NCBI GenBank assembly: GCA_018333475.1
Contig: JAGXTH010000045.1
Coordinates: 1-56,554, forward strand
DNA length: 56,554 nt
Source: Simkania sp.
GTDB taxonomy: Bacteria > Chlamydiota > Chlamydiia > Chlamydiales > Rhabdochlamydiaceae
Reading direction: 5' to 3'
In this document: one piece after another, positions 30,294-38,958 of the stretch
Layout: every line of letters begins with the position of its first letter
Numbering within the stretch: position 1 is the first letter of the stretch
The notes under the pieces: model-generated
Seen by the model: only the letters and a program-made list of their open reading frames with translations
Told to the model about the DNA's origin: nothing
Database searches by the model: none
Position numbers and translations under genes: made by a program

Positions 30294-31628
30294 ATGTTTA
30301 GTGGACTAACTGAAAAATTTCAGGAGCTTTTTTCTTCTCTATCGGGAAAAAAACAGCTCACCGAGGAAAATATAGCCGAGGCAGTGCGTACTGTGCGGCT
30401 TGCTTTGCTTGAAGCTGATGTAAGTTATTCTGTGGCGAGCCTCTTTGTTAAACGCGTTAAAGAAAAAGCTCTTGGTGAAGCTGTCATCAAATCGGTGTCG
30501 CCAGGACAGCAGTTCATCAAGGTTGTGCATGATGAACTTAGTCTACTCATGGGATCGGACGAAGCTGTTCTAGATCTCAAAGGCCAGCCTGCTGTGATGA
30601 TGTTGTGTGGTCTTCAGGGTTCGGGTAAAACGACGCACTGCGCGAAATTAGCGAGCTATTTTCTGAAAAAAAACAAGACTGTATTACTCGCTGCTTGTGA
30701 TTTACAGCGACCGGCTGCAATTGACCAATTGCAGATACTAGGACAAACTGCCGGAGCGCCTGTTTTTCACGTGGCTGGAGAAAAAGATCCCAAGGTTGTA
30801 GCAAGGCTAGCCTTAGAGAAAGCTCGCAAAGAAGCTTTTGATGTTCTTATTGTGGATACTGCTGGTCGATTGCATATCGATGAAGAGTTGATGAAGCAAC
30901 TCGAGGAATTAAAGAAACTTCTCTCTCCACAAGAGGTTTTGTTCGTTGCTAGTGCATCTACTGGGCAGGATGCTGTAAAAACGGCTGCCGAATTCGATGC
31001 TCGTATCCAAATTAGTGGAACGATATTGACCATGTTGGATGGCAGTTCTAGAGCAGGTGCCGCTCTCTCTATTCGTGAAGTGACGGGAAAACCGCTAAAA
31101 TTTGAGGGTGTTGGAGAGAAAATTGCAGATCTTCAACTGTTCAATCCACGCTCGATGGCTGATCGTATTCTCGGAATGGGCGATGTGATCAACCTTGTTA
31201 AAAGGGCTGAAGAACATATTGATGAAGAAGAGAGTAGAGCCCTAGAGAAAAAGCTGCGTAAGGCTAGTTTTACTTACGAAGATTATCTCAAGCAAATGGG
31301 GATGATCAAAAAAATGGGGCCTCTGAAGAGCCTTTTCAAGATGCTGCCCGGAATGCCTGAGTTGGAGATGGACGAGGGATCTGAAAAACATTTTGCTAAG
31401 GTTGAAGCGATGATCCTTTCGATGACTCCTAATGAACGTCAGGAGAAAGTGGAACTCGAACCAAGTCGTCGTCGTCGTATTGCACGTGGTAGTGGTACTT
31501 CGATAGATGATGTGAACCGCATGGTAAAGAGTTTTAAACAACTCAAGCAATTTCTTAAGGGAATGCCCTCCATGAAACAAAAAATGATGAAGCTTACAGG
31601 GAATAAGGAGACTCAATTATGGCGTTAA
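30294..31628 (+). CDS. ffh: Signal recognition particle protein Ffh
   Basis: The GTPase of the signal recognition particle, which binds 4.5S RNA and signal sequences. The 444-residue protein has N, G and M domains. G1 (GLQGSGKTTHCAKLA) lies near residue 106 and G3 (VDTAGRLHIDEE) near 188. The M domain has the RNA-binding SRRRRIARGSGTSIDDVN near 393. The G4 motif, normally TKxD, reads TMLD at residues 246-249, and the preceding GQDAV segment has ASAST where DAMT-like residues are usual. These may be chlamydial traits. The last codons overlap the start of rpsP by 10 bp. Confidence 0.96.
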   Translation: MFSGLTEKFQELFSSLSGKKQLTEENIAEAVRTVRLALLEADVSYSVASLFVKRVKEKALGEAVIKSVSPGQQFIKVVHDELSLLMGSDEAVLDLKGQPAVMMLCGLQGSGKTTHCAKLASYFLKKNKTVLLAACDLQRPAAIDQLQILGQTAGAPVFHVAGEKDPKVVARLALEKARKEAFDVLIVDTAGRLHIDEELMKQLEELKKLLSPQEVLFVASASTGQDAVKTAAEFDARIQISGTILTMLDGSSRAGAALSIREVTGKPLKFEGVGEKIADLQLFNPRSMADRILGMGDVINLVKRAEEHIDEEESRALEKKLRKASFTYEDYLKQMGMIKKMGPLKSLFKMLPGMPELEMDEGSEKHFAKVEAMILSMTPNERQEKVELEPSRRRRIARGSGTSIDDVNRMVKSFKQLKQFLKGMPSMKQKMMKLTGNKETQLWR

Positions 31629-31993
31629 TCATCCGTCTGCGACAACAAGGTCGCACCAATCGCCAAACGTATCGTGTCGTCGTAGCGGACGAGAGAAGCC
31701 CACGAGATGGCAAGTACATTGAAATGCTCGGTTGGTACAATCCAAACCAAACAGAAAACAATGTGCAGATTGATAGTGATCGTTTGAACTATTGGCTAGG
31801 TCAAGGTGCGCAGATTTCAGAAAAAGTAGAACAGTTAGCGACAAAAGCAGCACCTAAAGTAGTCACTGACTTACGCGCTCGCAGACAAGTAAAACAAGTG
31901 AAAATGGCAGCTAAACGTAGAGCTTTGAAGAAGAAAGTGGATGCTGTAAAACCAGCACCAGCAAAGAAAGCTACAGCAGCTAAGAAGAAATAG
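31619..31993 (+). CDS. rpsP: 30S ribosomal protein S16
   Basis: A 124-residue small-subunit protein. The conserved N-terminal half contains LRQQGRTNRQTYRVVVADER and GKYIEMLGWYNP, followed by a Lys/Ala-rich C-terminal tail. Start ATG 31619 lies inside the end of ffh, with AAGGAG 8 bp upstream. It is followed after 4 bp by trmD, the common rpsP-trmD-rplS order. Confidence 0.98.
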   Translation: MALIIRLRQQGRTNRQTYRVVVADERSPRDGKYIEMLGWYNPNQTENNVQIDSDRLNYWLGQGAQISEKVEQLATKAAPKVVTDLRARRQVKQVKMAAKRRALKKKVDAVKPAPAKKATAAKKK

Positions 31994-31997
31994 TGTC

Positions 31998-32699
31998 ATG
32001 AGGATTGATATCCTCTCTCTTTTTCCAGAATTTTTCCAAGGGCCGCTTGATGTAAGTATTCTCAAGCGGGCTCAAGAGAGAGAGCTTCTTGATATACACC
32101 TTGTTGACATCCGCCTTTTTGCTGAAGGAAAACACAGAAAAGTGGATGAGAGACCCTTTGGTGGGGGGCCTGGGATGGTGCTTATGCCGGGACCGACAGT
32201 GGCGGCTATCCGAGAGGTAAAAAGACCTGGCGCTAAAGTGATTTATCTTTCGCCACAAGGACAACCTCTGACAGCAAAGAAGAGTAGGGAATTAGCTTCC
32301 GAAAGTCATTTAGTTCTTCTTTGTGGTCATTACGAGGGGGTTGACGAGCGCGTATTGATGACGGAGGTTGACGAGGAAATTAGTATAGGGGATTACGTAC
32401 TAACAAGTGGGTGTCCTGCTGCGGTGGTTCTTGTTGATGCGGTAGCAAGGTTTATCCCTGGGGTGATTGATAATGATGAGGCATCTTGCCAAGATTCTTT
32501 TGAGGACGGGATATTTGATGCGCCCCATTTTTCTGGTCCGGAAGAGTTCGAAGGGCTAAAAGTGCCGGAGATTTTAAGGAGTGGTCATCATGCCAAAATT
32601 AGGGCATGGAGAAAAGAACAAGCTTATGAAAAAACCCGCAAGGTGCGTCCTGATTTGATCGACGTCTTGCGCAAAGGAGATAGCAATGATTCAATGTAA
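31998..32699 (+). CDS. trmD: tRNA (guanine-N1)-methyltransferase
   Basis: Methylates G37 next to the anticodon, protecting the reading frame. The 233-residue protein has the knotted SAM-binding motifs LLCGHYEGVDERV near residue 110 and SIGDYVLTSG near 132. GGGPGMVLMPGP lies near 56. It overlaps rplS by 14 bp. Length and order are as in other bacteria. Confidence 0.98.
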   Translation: MRIDILSLFPEFFQGPLDVSILKRAQERELLDIHLVDIRLFAEGKHRKVDERPFGGGPGMVLMPGPTVAAIREVKRPGAKVIYLSPQGQPLTAKKSRELASESHLVLLCGHYEGVDERVLMTEVDEEISIGDYVLTSGCPAAVVLVDAVARFIPGVIDNDEASCQDSFEDGIFDAPHFSGPEEFEGLKVPEILRSGHHAKIRAWRKEQAYEKTRKVRPDLIDVLRKGDSNDSM

Positions 32700-33099
32700 G
32701 GAAATTCAAGCTCTTGAAGAAAAGCAGCTAAAGAGCAGTATTCCTGAATTTAGCGTCGGGGACACCTTGAATATACATACTCGGATTATCGAGGGAGAAA
32801 AAGAACGTATTCAGTTGTTTACTGGTACAGTGATCGCTCGTAAAGGTGGCGGTCTTTCTGAAACAGTATCTCTTTATCGTGTAGCTTATGGTGCAGGAAT
32901 CGAGCGCGTTTTCTCTATTCATAGTCCACGTATAGCAAAAATTGAAGTGGCTCGTAGAGGTAAAGTGCGTAAAGCCAAATTGTACTATCTACGTGGTGCT
33001 TCTGGTAAGAAAGCAAAGGTACAAGGGCGTATTGGTGGTAAGGCTGTTGCAGTAGAAACTAACACAACGCAAATAGACGACACGACTGCTTCTTCATAA
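32686..33099 (+). CDS. rplS: 50S ribosomal protein L19
   Basis: A 137-residue large-subunit protein near the 30S-50S interface. Conserved segments include [20 protein letters not shown] near residue 21 and [20 protein letters not shown] near 43. The start ATG 32686 has AAAGGAG upstream inside trmD. A 20-residue Thr-rich C-terminal tail extends past the usual end. Confidence 0.98.
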   Translation: MIQCKEIQALEEKQLKSSIPEFSVGDTLNIHTRIIEGEKERIQLFTGTVIARKGGGLSETVSLYRVAYGAGIERVFSIHSPRIAKIEVARRGKVRKAKLYYLRGASGKKAKVQGRIGGKAVAVETNTTQIDDTTASS

Positions 33100-33114
33100 C
33101 CAACGGTTGCATGC

Positions 33115-33741
33115 TTGGACAATGAGCAAGATCGACTCCTGCAATACGAAGAAAGCCTTTTTGCCAAAGGCTTTCTTCGTATTGCAGGAGTCGATGAGGC
33201 TGGACGAGGACCTCTTGCAGGTCCCGTGTTTGCCGCAGCCTGTGTTATTCCTAGGGGGCTTTTTTTTCAAGGAATCAACGATAGCAAAAAACTCTCCTCG
33301 TCGGAAAGAGAAGGGCTATTTGATCAGTTGACTCACCATCCTGATGTTTTCTATGGCATAGGAAGAGCTGATGTTGCTCTCATTGACCAGATCAACATCT
33401 TGCAAGCTACTTTCTTTGCAATGCGTCAAGCCATAGAGCAACTCTCATTGCCTCCAGATTATGTATTGATTGACGGATCGTTATTGCCTAAACCATTTCC
33501 TTATCGAGCTCAAGCTGTGGTTCGCGGAGATGCACAATCACAGTCGATTGCTGCTGCGTCGATCCTTGCAAAAGTCACACGTGATGCCTGGATGAAAGAG
33601 GAAGATCTACGTTACCCAGGGTATGGATTTGCTCGTCATTTTGGTTATGGCACCCCCACTCATAAAACAGCTATTCAAACGCTAGGAGCATGTCCTATTC
33701 ACCGCAAAAGTTTTGCCCCATTTAGAAAACAGCTGATTTAG
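33115..33741 (+). CDS. rnhB: Ribonuclease HII
   Basis: Cleaves RNA in RNA-DNA hybrids. The 208-residue protein carries the DEDD active site: Asp/Glu in [17 protein letters not shown] near residue 23, Asp in DYVLIDG near 115, and Asp in [12 protein letters not shown] near 145. The only in-frame start before the catalytic motif is TTG at 33115, because a stop lies upstream at 33097 (the rplS stop). No good ribosome-binding site is present, so translation may depend on coupling to rplS. Codons 6-27 lie inside a perfect 30-bp inverted repeat. Confidence 0.94.
   Translation: MDNEQDRLLQYEESLFAKGFLRIAGVDEAGRGPLAGPVFAAACVIPRGLFFQGINDSKKLSSSEREGLFDQLTHHPDVFYGIGRADVALIDQINILQATFFAMRQAIEQLSLPPDYVLIDGSLLPKPFPYRAQAVVRGDAQSQSIAAASILAKVTRDAWMKEEDLRYPGYGFARHFGYGTPTHKTAIQTLGACPIHRKSFAPFRKQLI
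33131..33195. repeat. 30-bp perfect inverted repeat inside the start of rnhB
   Basis: The arms 33131-33160 and 33166-33195 are exact reverse complements around the loop TTGCC. The right arm encodes the invariant GVDEAG segment of RNase HII and the left arm encodes the residues just before it. In mRNA this would be a very stable hairpin beginning 16 nt after the TTG start codon. Confidence 0.95.
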
Positions 33742-33752
33742 AAGGATCTTCT

Positions 33753-34880
33753 ATGCTCATAGCTAATATGCTTTCTGCCCTACTAGCCGTAACTCCCATA
33801 GAAACAGATTGTTTATTTGTCCTGGCTCATACCGGAGAGACAAATGAGATGCTTCCTATTATGGAAGAGATGCAAAAGCAGGAAAAAGAATTTAAGGTTC
33901 TAGCTCTAGGGGTAGCTCAAGACCTTATTAAGAACAGGGTAGATCCATCTAAACAATTACAAGCGGCTCATTGGGGTGTGGCCATTGAAAAAAATTGGCC
34001 CATTGATCGTGAACTTCCCAAAAATGCTGTAGAGGCTGTTGCTAAGGAGATTCATGCACGCATAGTGGTCACCGGTGTGGCTATGTTGCCTCAAAAACAA
34101 TTCCTCGAGGCTTATGCTTCCACGGCCAAGACATTTGCGTTTTGGGACAATCCAGAGCCACGGGGGGCAGTGCCTTATTTCTCGACGGCTCTTAATGTGC
34201 AAGCAGCTGCTAGTAAAGTGTTATTTCCTTCGGGTTTTGTTGCATCAGCCAAGGAATTTGCAGAGCGTCCAGAAGAACAGAAGCTTGTGATTGGAAAACC
34301 AACTCTTTTATATTCCCTTGAAGATCTCCAACGTATTGATAAGAAGGCGGTTTTGGAGACTTTGCATTTTACTTCAGAACAGCCTGTAATCGCTTTTATT
34401 GGAACCTATGGGGATCGTTATGAGAAGGCGTTTCAGATGTTTATAGAGGCTCTTAATACGACTATAGAACCTAAGTCCCAGGTGATTGTTCAAATTCACC
34501 CGATGGCCAATGGGGATTTTGAACAACATGCTTGCACGACATTCTTGAACAAGAAACAGCAATATATTGTATCGCCCAAGAATGGGGTATCTATGTTGGA
34601 AGCGTTAGCGGTTGCGGATATTGTCGTAACTTATAACTCTTCTGCCGGGTTTCAAGCTTTATTAGGCGGCAAACGGGTTATATATGTAGTTCCGGAAGGA
34701 GATGCTTATAGCAATAGCCTGATCGAGCAAGGTTTGGTTTATAAAGTCAGTTCACCACAAGCTTTTTCTACGGAAGTGACAAGGAAATTCTCTAGTGATT
34801 CTCCTGGTTCTTTGATAGATCTGATGCACATTCCCCTAGACCCTAAAGAAAGGTTTTTGCATTTGCTTTATGGGGAGTAG
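33753..34880 (+). CDS. GT-B-fold glycosyltransferase-like protein
   Basis: A 375-residue protein resembling two-Rossmann-domain (GT-B) enzymes related to UDP-GlcNAc 2-epimerase and polysaccharide transferases. The N-terminal domain shows VLAHTGETNEMLPIMEEM and later RIVVTGVAMLPQ. The C-terminal domain has VIVQIHPMANGDFEQ near residue 243 and ALAVADIVVTYNSSAGFQAL near 285, typical nucleotide-sugar-binding elements. The short hydrophobic N-terminus is not a clear signal peptide. AGGATCTTCT precedes ATG 33753. In Chlamydia rnhB is followed directly by gmk as I recall, so this gene and yicC are extra here. Donor and acceptor are unknown. Confidence 0.6.
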   Translation: MLIANMLSALLAVTPIETDCLFVLAHTGETNEMLPIMEEMQKQEKEFKVLALGVAQDLIKNRVDPSKQLQAAHWGVAIEKNWPIDRELPKNAVEAVAKEIHARIVVTGVAMLPQKQFLEAYASTAKTFAFWDNPEPRGAVPYFSTALNVQAAASKVLFPSGFVASAKEFAERPEEQKLVIGKPTLLYSLEDLQRIDKKAVLETLHFTSEQPVIAFIGTYGDRYEKAFQMFIEALNTTIEPKSQVIVQIHPMANGDFEQHACTTFLNKKQQYIVSPKNGVSMLEALAVADIVVTYNSSAGFQALLGGKRVIYVVPEGDAYSNSLIEQGLVYKVSSPQAFSTEVTRKFSSDSPGSLIDLMHIPLDPKERFLHLLYGE

Positions 34881-34983
34881 AGCAAGAGTTCTTGAATGAT
34901 GTAGAAAAACCTTAGTAGGGGAAGATCCTTGACTGTGAGCTAGTTACTCAGGTATAACTACTAGGTTATTTCTCAGGATTTTG

Positions 34984-35850
34984 ATGAAGAGCATGACAGC
35001 ATACGGTCGGGCTTCTCTCGATACCGCACTTGGGCGGTGGACGGTAGAGATCTCTTCTGTCAATCGTAAGACGGCCGACATACAGATCTCGATACCTAGG
35101 CATTTGCTGCGCCTGGAGTTTCATTTACGTAAATGGCTCTCTGCTTTTGTACAGAGAGGCCAGCTCACTGTGCGCGCTAATTTACAGAAGCCAGTCAATA
35201 TGGTTCTTGATGCTGATCTTTCTCGTCTCAAGAAGGCCAAGAAAACATGGGATGAGTTAGCCAGAGAACTTGGGTATGATCCAAAAGCCGCTATTGATTT
35301 TAAGTTTCTCATAGAACAAATACTCGAGGTGGACGAGGAACAGGAATCTCTTTTAGAAACAACTCTTAAGGAAGTGGCTATGCATGCTGTTGAAGAATGG
35401 CAAGCTATGCGTATTAAAGAGGGAACTGTTTTAAAAGAGGACCTAGTCAAACACCTGAATGCTATCCAAGAAAACCTAGAAAAAGTAAGAGGATTGTATC
35501 CACGTGCTACCGAAGAGCATCGCGCGAAACTTAAGGCACGAATTGAAGAGGTGAGTCGGGATGTTGCATCTAATGAAGAACGCATCATGCGAGAAGTTGT
35601 CATTTTAGCAGAAAAGTGGGATGTCAGCGAAGAAATTACGCGTATTCACTCGCATCTAGAGCAACTAAAGACGATTTTTAGCGAAACAAAGTCTGGTATA
35701 GGTAGAACGATAGATTTTCTTATCCAAGAGCTTCATCGAGAAATCAATACCCTGGGGGCAAAGTCAAGTGATCTTGAAATGATTCGTCTTGCTCTGGACA
35801 TGAAAGGAGAACTCGAGAAAATTCGCGAACAAGTGCAAAACATCGAATGA
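34984..35850 (+). CDS. yicC: YicC-family endoribonuclease-like protein
   Basis: A 288-residue protein of the YicC family, reported in E. coli as an endoribonuclease affecting small RNA stability. It begins MKSMTAYGRA, the family N-terminus, and contains SSVNRKTADIQISIPR near residue 25. It ends with the conserved block GRTIDFLIQELHREINTLGAKS, which is the DUF1732 part. ATG 34984 is chosen over the TTG three bases upstream because AGGA is well spaced from it. It lies 1 bp before gmk; YicC next to gmk is common in bacteria. Confidence 0.93.
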   Translation: MKSMTAYGRASLDTALGRWTVEISSVNRKTADIQISIPRHLLRLEFHLRKWLSAFVQRGQLTVRANLQKPVNMVLDADLSRLKKAKKTWDELARELGYDPKAAIDFKFLIEQILEVDEEQESLLETTLKEVAMHAVEEWQAMRIKEGTVLKEDLVKHLNAIQENLEKVRGLYPRATEEHRAKLKARIEEVSRDVASNEERIMREVVILAEKWDVSEEITRIHSHLEQLKTIFSETKSGIGRTIDFLIQELHREINTLGAKSSDLEMIRLALDMKGELEKIREQVQNIE

Positions 35851-35851
35851 T

Positions 35852-36472
35852 ATGAAGCAGTGTCTGTTGGGAAATCTTAAAAAGGGTTTACTTTTTGTCA
35901 TTAGCGCTCCTGCTGGTACAGGCAAAACGACACTTGTTCGCAAGTTAATGGAAGAGTTTTCTTGTATTACAGAAAGCGTTTCTTGTACGACGCGAGCTGT
36001 GCGTTCTGGAGAGGTGGATGGAAAAGATTACTTTTTTATTTCCAAACAGGAGTTTAACGATAGGGTATTAAAAAAAGATTTTCTTGAGCATGCAGAAGTG
36101 TTTGGTGATCAATATGGCACATCGCGCAGCTTTGTTGAGACAATGCGCTTACAAGGAAAACATGTCATTCTTGTGATTGATACACAAGGAGCCATGCAAC
36201 TGAAAAACCAACTAGATGCAGTCTTTATTTTTTTGCGTCCTCCCTCTTTAGAAGAGTTGCGTGTTCGTCTTGTTAAACGGCAGACAGAAACTTCCGAGGC
36301 TATAGAAAAAAGGGTTGCTTGGGCAGCTCATGAACTCACTATCGCGGACCAGTACGATTATCAAGTCGTCAATGATAATCTAGACGTCGCTTATCTGATA
36401 CTTAGAAGTATTATCATCGCAGAGGAACATAAAACATGTCATTTTCAGCAGTTTTTTACAAAAAAGGGGTAA
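35852..36472 (+). CDS. gmk: Guanylate kinase
   Basis: Phosphorylates GMP to GDP. The 206-residue protein has the P-loop SAPAGTGKTTLVRKL near residue 18 and the GMP-binding segment SCTTRAVRSGEVDGKDYFF near 44. The YGTS segment of the GMP site is also present near residue 89. It is followed after 5 bp by the omega-like gene, a pairing (gmk-rpoZ) seen in many bacteria. Confidence 0.97.
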   Translation: MKQCLLGNLKKGLLFVISAPAGTGKTTLVRKLMEEFSCITESVSCTTRAVRSGEVDGKDYFFISKQEFNDRVLKKDFLEHAEVFGDQYGTSRSFVETMRLQGKHVILVIDTQGAMQLKNQLDAVFIFLRPPSLEELRVRLVKRQTETSEAIEKRVAWAAHELTIADQYDYQVVNDNLDVAYLILRSIIIAEEHKTCHFQQFFTKKG

Positions 36473-36477
36473 GCATT

Positions 36478-36732
36478 ATGCAACGAGATTTTCTAACAAA
36501 TGAAAAGCTAAAGTCTCTTTTTAAAAGCAACTTTGAACTGGCCAACTACACCATGAGCCTTGCTCGTTATAAAGTCATGGCTGGGCACGAAGTCAATGTA
36601 GATGATCTGCTTGAAGAAGTTTTAACACAATCGCATCACTATACTGCCCTTGAGCTTGCACAACTCACAGAAGAAGCAAAGAAAAAATATCAAGAACAAG
36701 CAGCTCATGAACGTGGGCACGAACGCAAGTAG
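36478..36732 (+). CDS. rpoZ: RNA polymerase omega-like small protein
   Basis: An 84-residue protein that matches the position of CT031 in Chlamydia, between gmk and metG. The sequence NFELANYTMSLARYKVMAG near residue 18 resembles the omega core (RFxLvxxAxxRAxxL), and YTALELAQL near 58 resembles the iALxEi segment. The similarity is weak, so the omega call rests on the gmk-rpoZ context. The frame is open from 36436, but ATG 36478 with AAGGGG upstream is the likely start. Confidence 0.6.
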   Translation: MQRDFLTNEKLKSLFKSNFELANYTMSLARYKVMAGHEVNVDDLLEEVLTQSHHYTALELAQLTEEAKKKYQEQAAHERGHERK

Positions 36733-36738
36733 TTTTCA

Positions 36739-38778
36739 ATGAAACAGAGCAAAATTCTTATCACATCGGCTTTACCTTATGCTAATGGTCCACTACATTT
36801 TGGACATATAGCTGGGGCCTATCTACCAGGCGATTGTTACGCTAGGTTTGAGCGCCTTCAAGGGTGTGATGTTTTGTATATTTGCGGCTCTGATGAACAT
36901 GGTGTTGCGATTACACTAAGTGCCGAATTAGCTGGACGGACCCCCAAGGCACATGTCGACCATTTTCATGCTATCAATGAAGCCTTTTTTCAGCGATTAG
37001 GGTTCTCCTTTGATCATTATTCTCGTACAACATGGCCAGGACATGTTGCAACGACGCAACAGTTCTTTAGAGATCTTCTTGCCAACGGCTATATCGAAGA
37101 AAAAGTGACCGAGCAGCTGTATTCTGAACAAGATGCCAAGTTTTTAGCAGATCGCTATGTAGTAGGAAGTTGTCCTCATTGTGGATTTGATCAAGCAAGG
37201 GGTGATGAATGCCAAAAATGTGGCGCTAGCTATGAAGCTACCGATCTTAAAGACCCACGGTCCAAAATCACAGGAGCGCCTCTTGTTAGAAAACCAACAA
37301 ACCATTGGTTCCTTCGTTTTGACCTCTTTAAGGACAAACTTCAAGCATGGCTAAAAACGCGTGATTGGAAGCCTAATGTATTAAATTTTGCTAAACATTA
37401 TGTCGATGAGCTAAAGCCTCGAGCTATTACCAGAGATTCTGATTGGGGAATTCCCGTTCCACTTTCAGAGGCAAAAGGTAAAGTTTTCTATGTCTGGTTT
37501 GATGCTCCTATTGGGTATATTTCTGCTACGCAAGAATGGGCTGAGCAGAAGGGAACTCCCAAAGCTTGGGAGGCTTTTTGGCTCGATCCTGCGACTAAAT
37601 ATGTGCAATTCATAGGCAAAGACAACATCCCATTTCATGCGGTGTTTTTTCCTGCAATGGAGATGGGACAAAATATTCCTTACAAGCTCGTTGATGAGTT
37701 GCCTGCTAATGAATTCCTTAATTTAGAGGGCAAACAATTCAGTAAGTCAGAAGGCTGGACGATTGATCTCGAACGGTTTTTCCAGCGTTACACTACTGAT
37801 CAGATTCGTTATACGATTGCTGCAAATGCGCCAGAATCTCAAGATGCGGAATTTACCTGGAAAGATTTCCAGATGCGTTGCAATAGTGAATTACTAGGGA
37901 AATACGGTAATTTTGCAAACCGAACACTGATTTTTGCTCAACAACATTGTGGAGCTGCTGTCCCAGCTCTGGGACAACTCGATGAAGCAGATATGGTTTT
38001 CCAGACACGTATTATAGAGTTGAGTCAGCTTGCTGCAGATTGTTATAAGCATTTTCAATTGCGAAAAGCTTCCCAAACTATTATGGAATTAGCTCAAGCG
38101 GGCAATGTCTATTTCGATGCAAAAAAACCTTGGGTTAGCGCTAAGACTCAAGAGACTCGTCCCATTATGCAAACAACAGTGGCTCTTTGTTTAGAAGCGC
38201 TGAAAACTTTGTCTTTGATTTCGTTTCCCATTATTCCAGAAACTGCTGCAAAACTTTGGAAGCTTCTAGGCTTTTCTTCCGAGCTACAAGACCAGCAGTG
38301 GAATCTAGTTATGAGCTCTACAGTCCCAGTCTCTCAAAAGTTACCAGTCCCATCATTACTTTTTCAAAGGGTTGAGGACGCCTGGATTCAAGAAGAAATT
38401 GAGCTGCTCCAAACACTGAGTAAAAAGAAAACCACGCAAGTAGAAACTCCCAAAACACTAGTGACGATTGATGAAGTGCGTAAACTTGAACTCAAAGTAG
38501 CTAGGATTTTGCATGTTGAACGAGTGCCAAAAAGCAATAAACTTTTGAAGCTCAGAGTCGACTTGGGTGGTGAAGAGCGCACAATAGTTGCAGGCATTGG
38601 CCACTCTATAGAGGATCTCGAGTCACTCATTGGTAGACATGTTGCTGTGGTAGCGAATCTTAAACCAGCAAAGCTCATGGGAATAGAAAGTCAGGGGATG
38701 CTTCTAGCTGTTTCCACGGCTAAAGGACTAGAGCCCTTAAACATTCCCCATGCGGTCGCCGGTGACCTGATTAGTTGA
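36739..38778 (+). CDS. metG: Methionyl-tRNA synthetase
   Basis: Charges tRNA-Met. The 679-residue protein has the class I signature PLHFGH (HIGH-like) near residue 19 and KQFSKSEGW (KMSKS-like) near 333. The zinc-binding insert CPHCGFDQ...ECQKCG lies near 145. The C-terminal 110 residues form the tRNA-binding (EMAP/Trbp111) dimerisation domain, beginning near VRKLELKVARILHVERVP. It ends 11 bp before a family A repeat and is convergent with recD2. Confidence 0.98.
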   Translation: MKQSKILITSALPYANGPLHFGHIAGAYLPGDCYARFERLQGCDVLYICGSDEHGVAITLSAELAGRTPKAHVDHFHAINEAFFQRLGFSFDHYSRTTWPGHVATTQQFFRDLLANGYIEEKVTEQLYSEQDAKFLADRYVVGSCPHCGFDQARGDECQKCGASYEATDLKDPRSKITGAPLVRKPTNHWFLRFDLFKDKLQAWLKTRDWKPNVLNFAKHYVDELKPRAITRDSDWGIPVPLSEAKGKVFYVWFDAPIGYISATQEWAEQKGTPKAWEAFWLDPATKYVQFIGKDNIPFHAVFFPAMEMGQNIPYKLVDELPANEFLNLEGKQFSKSEGWTIDLERFFQRYTTDQIRYTIAANAPESQDAEFTWKDFQMRCNSELLGKYGNFANRTLIFAQQHCGAAVPALGQLDEADMVFQTRIIELSQLAADCYKHFQLRKASQTIMELAQAGNVYFDAKKPWVSAKTQETRPIMQTTVALCLEALKTLSLISFPIIPETAAKLWKLLGFSSELQDQQWNLVMSSTVPVSQKLPVPSLLFQRVEDAWIQEEIELLQTLSKKKTTQVETPKTLVTIDEVRKLELKVARILHVERVPKSNKLLKLRVDLGGEERTIVAGIGHSIEDLESLIGRHVAVVANLKPAKLMGIESQGMLLAVSTAKGLEPLNIPHAVAGDLIS

Positions 38779-38789
38779 TCGATGGGTTA

Positions 38790-38952
38790 TACCAAACGCA
38801 ATAAATAATTTCATATTTGAGCTGCGTGAAAGCTGTCGACAAATTGACGATCATAAACAGCATAGTATTAATGCAATACAATGCCGTTTACGATCGCCGA
38901 TTTTCGGCGCTTTGACGCGGCTCAAATATGAAGTTATTTGTTGCGTTTGGTA
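38790..38952. repeat. Palindromic repeat family A, copy between metG and recD2
   Basis: A complete 163-bp unit flanked on both sides by TTA. It occupies almost the whole gap between two convergent genes (metG stop at 38778, recD2 stop at 38959), so it may also act as the bidirectional terminator there. Confidence 0.93.
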
Positions 38953-38958
38953 TTAAGT

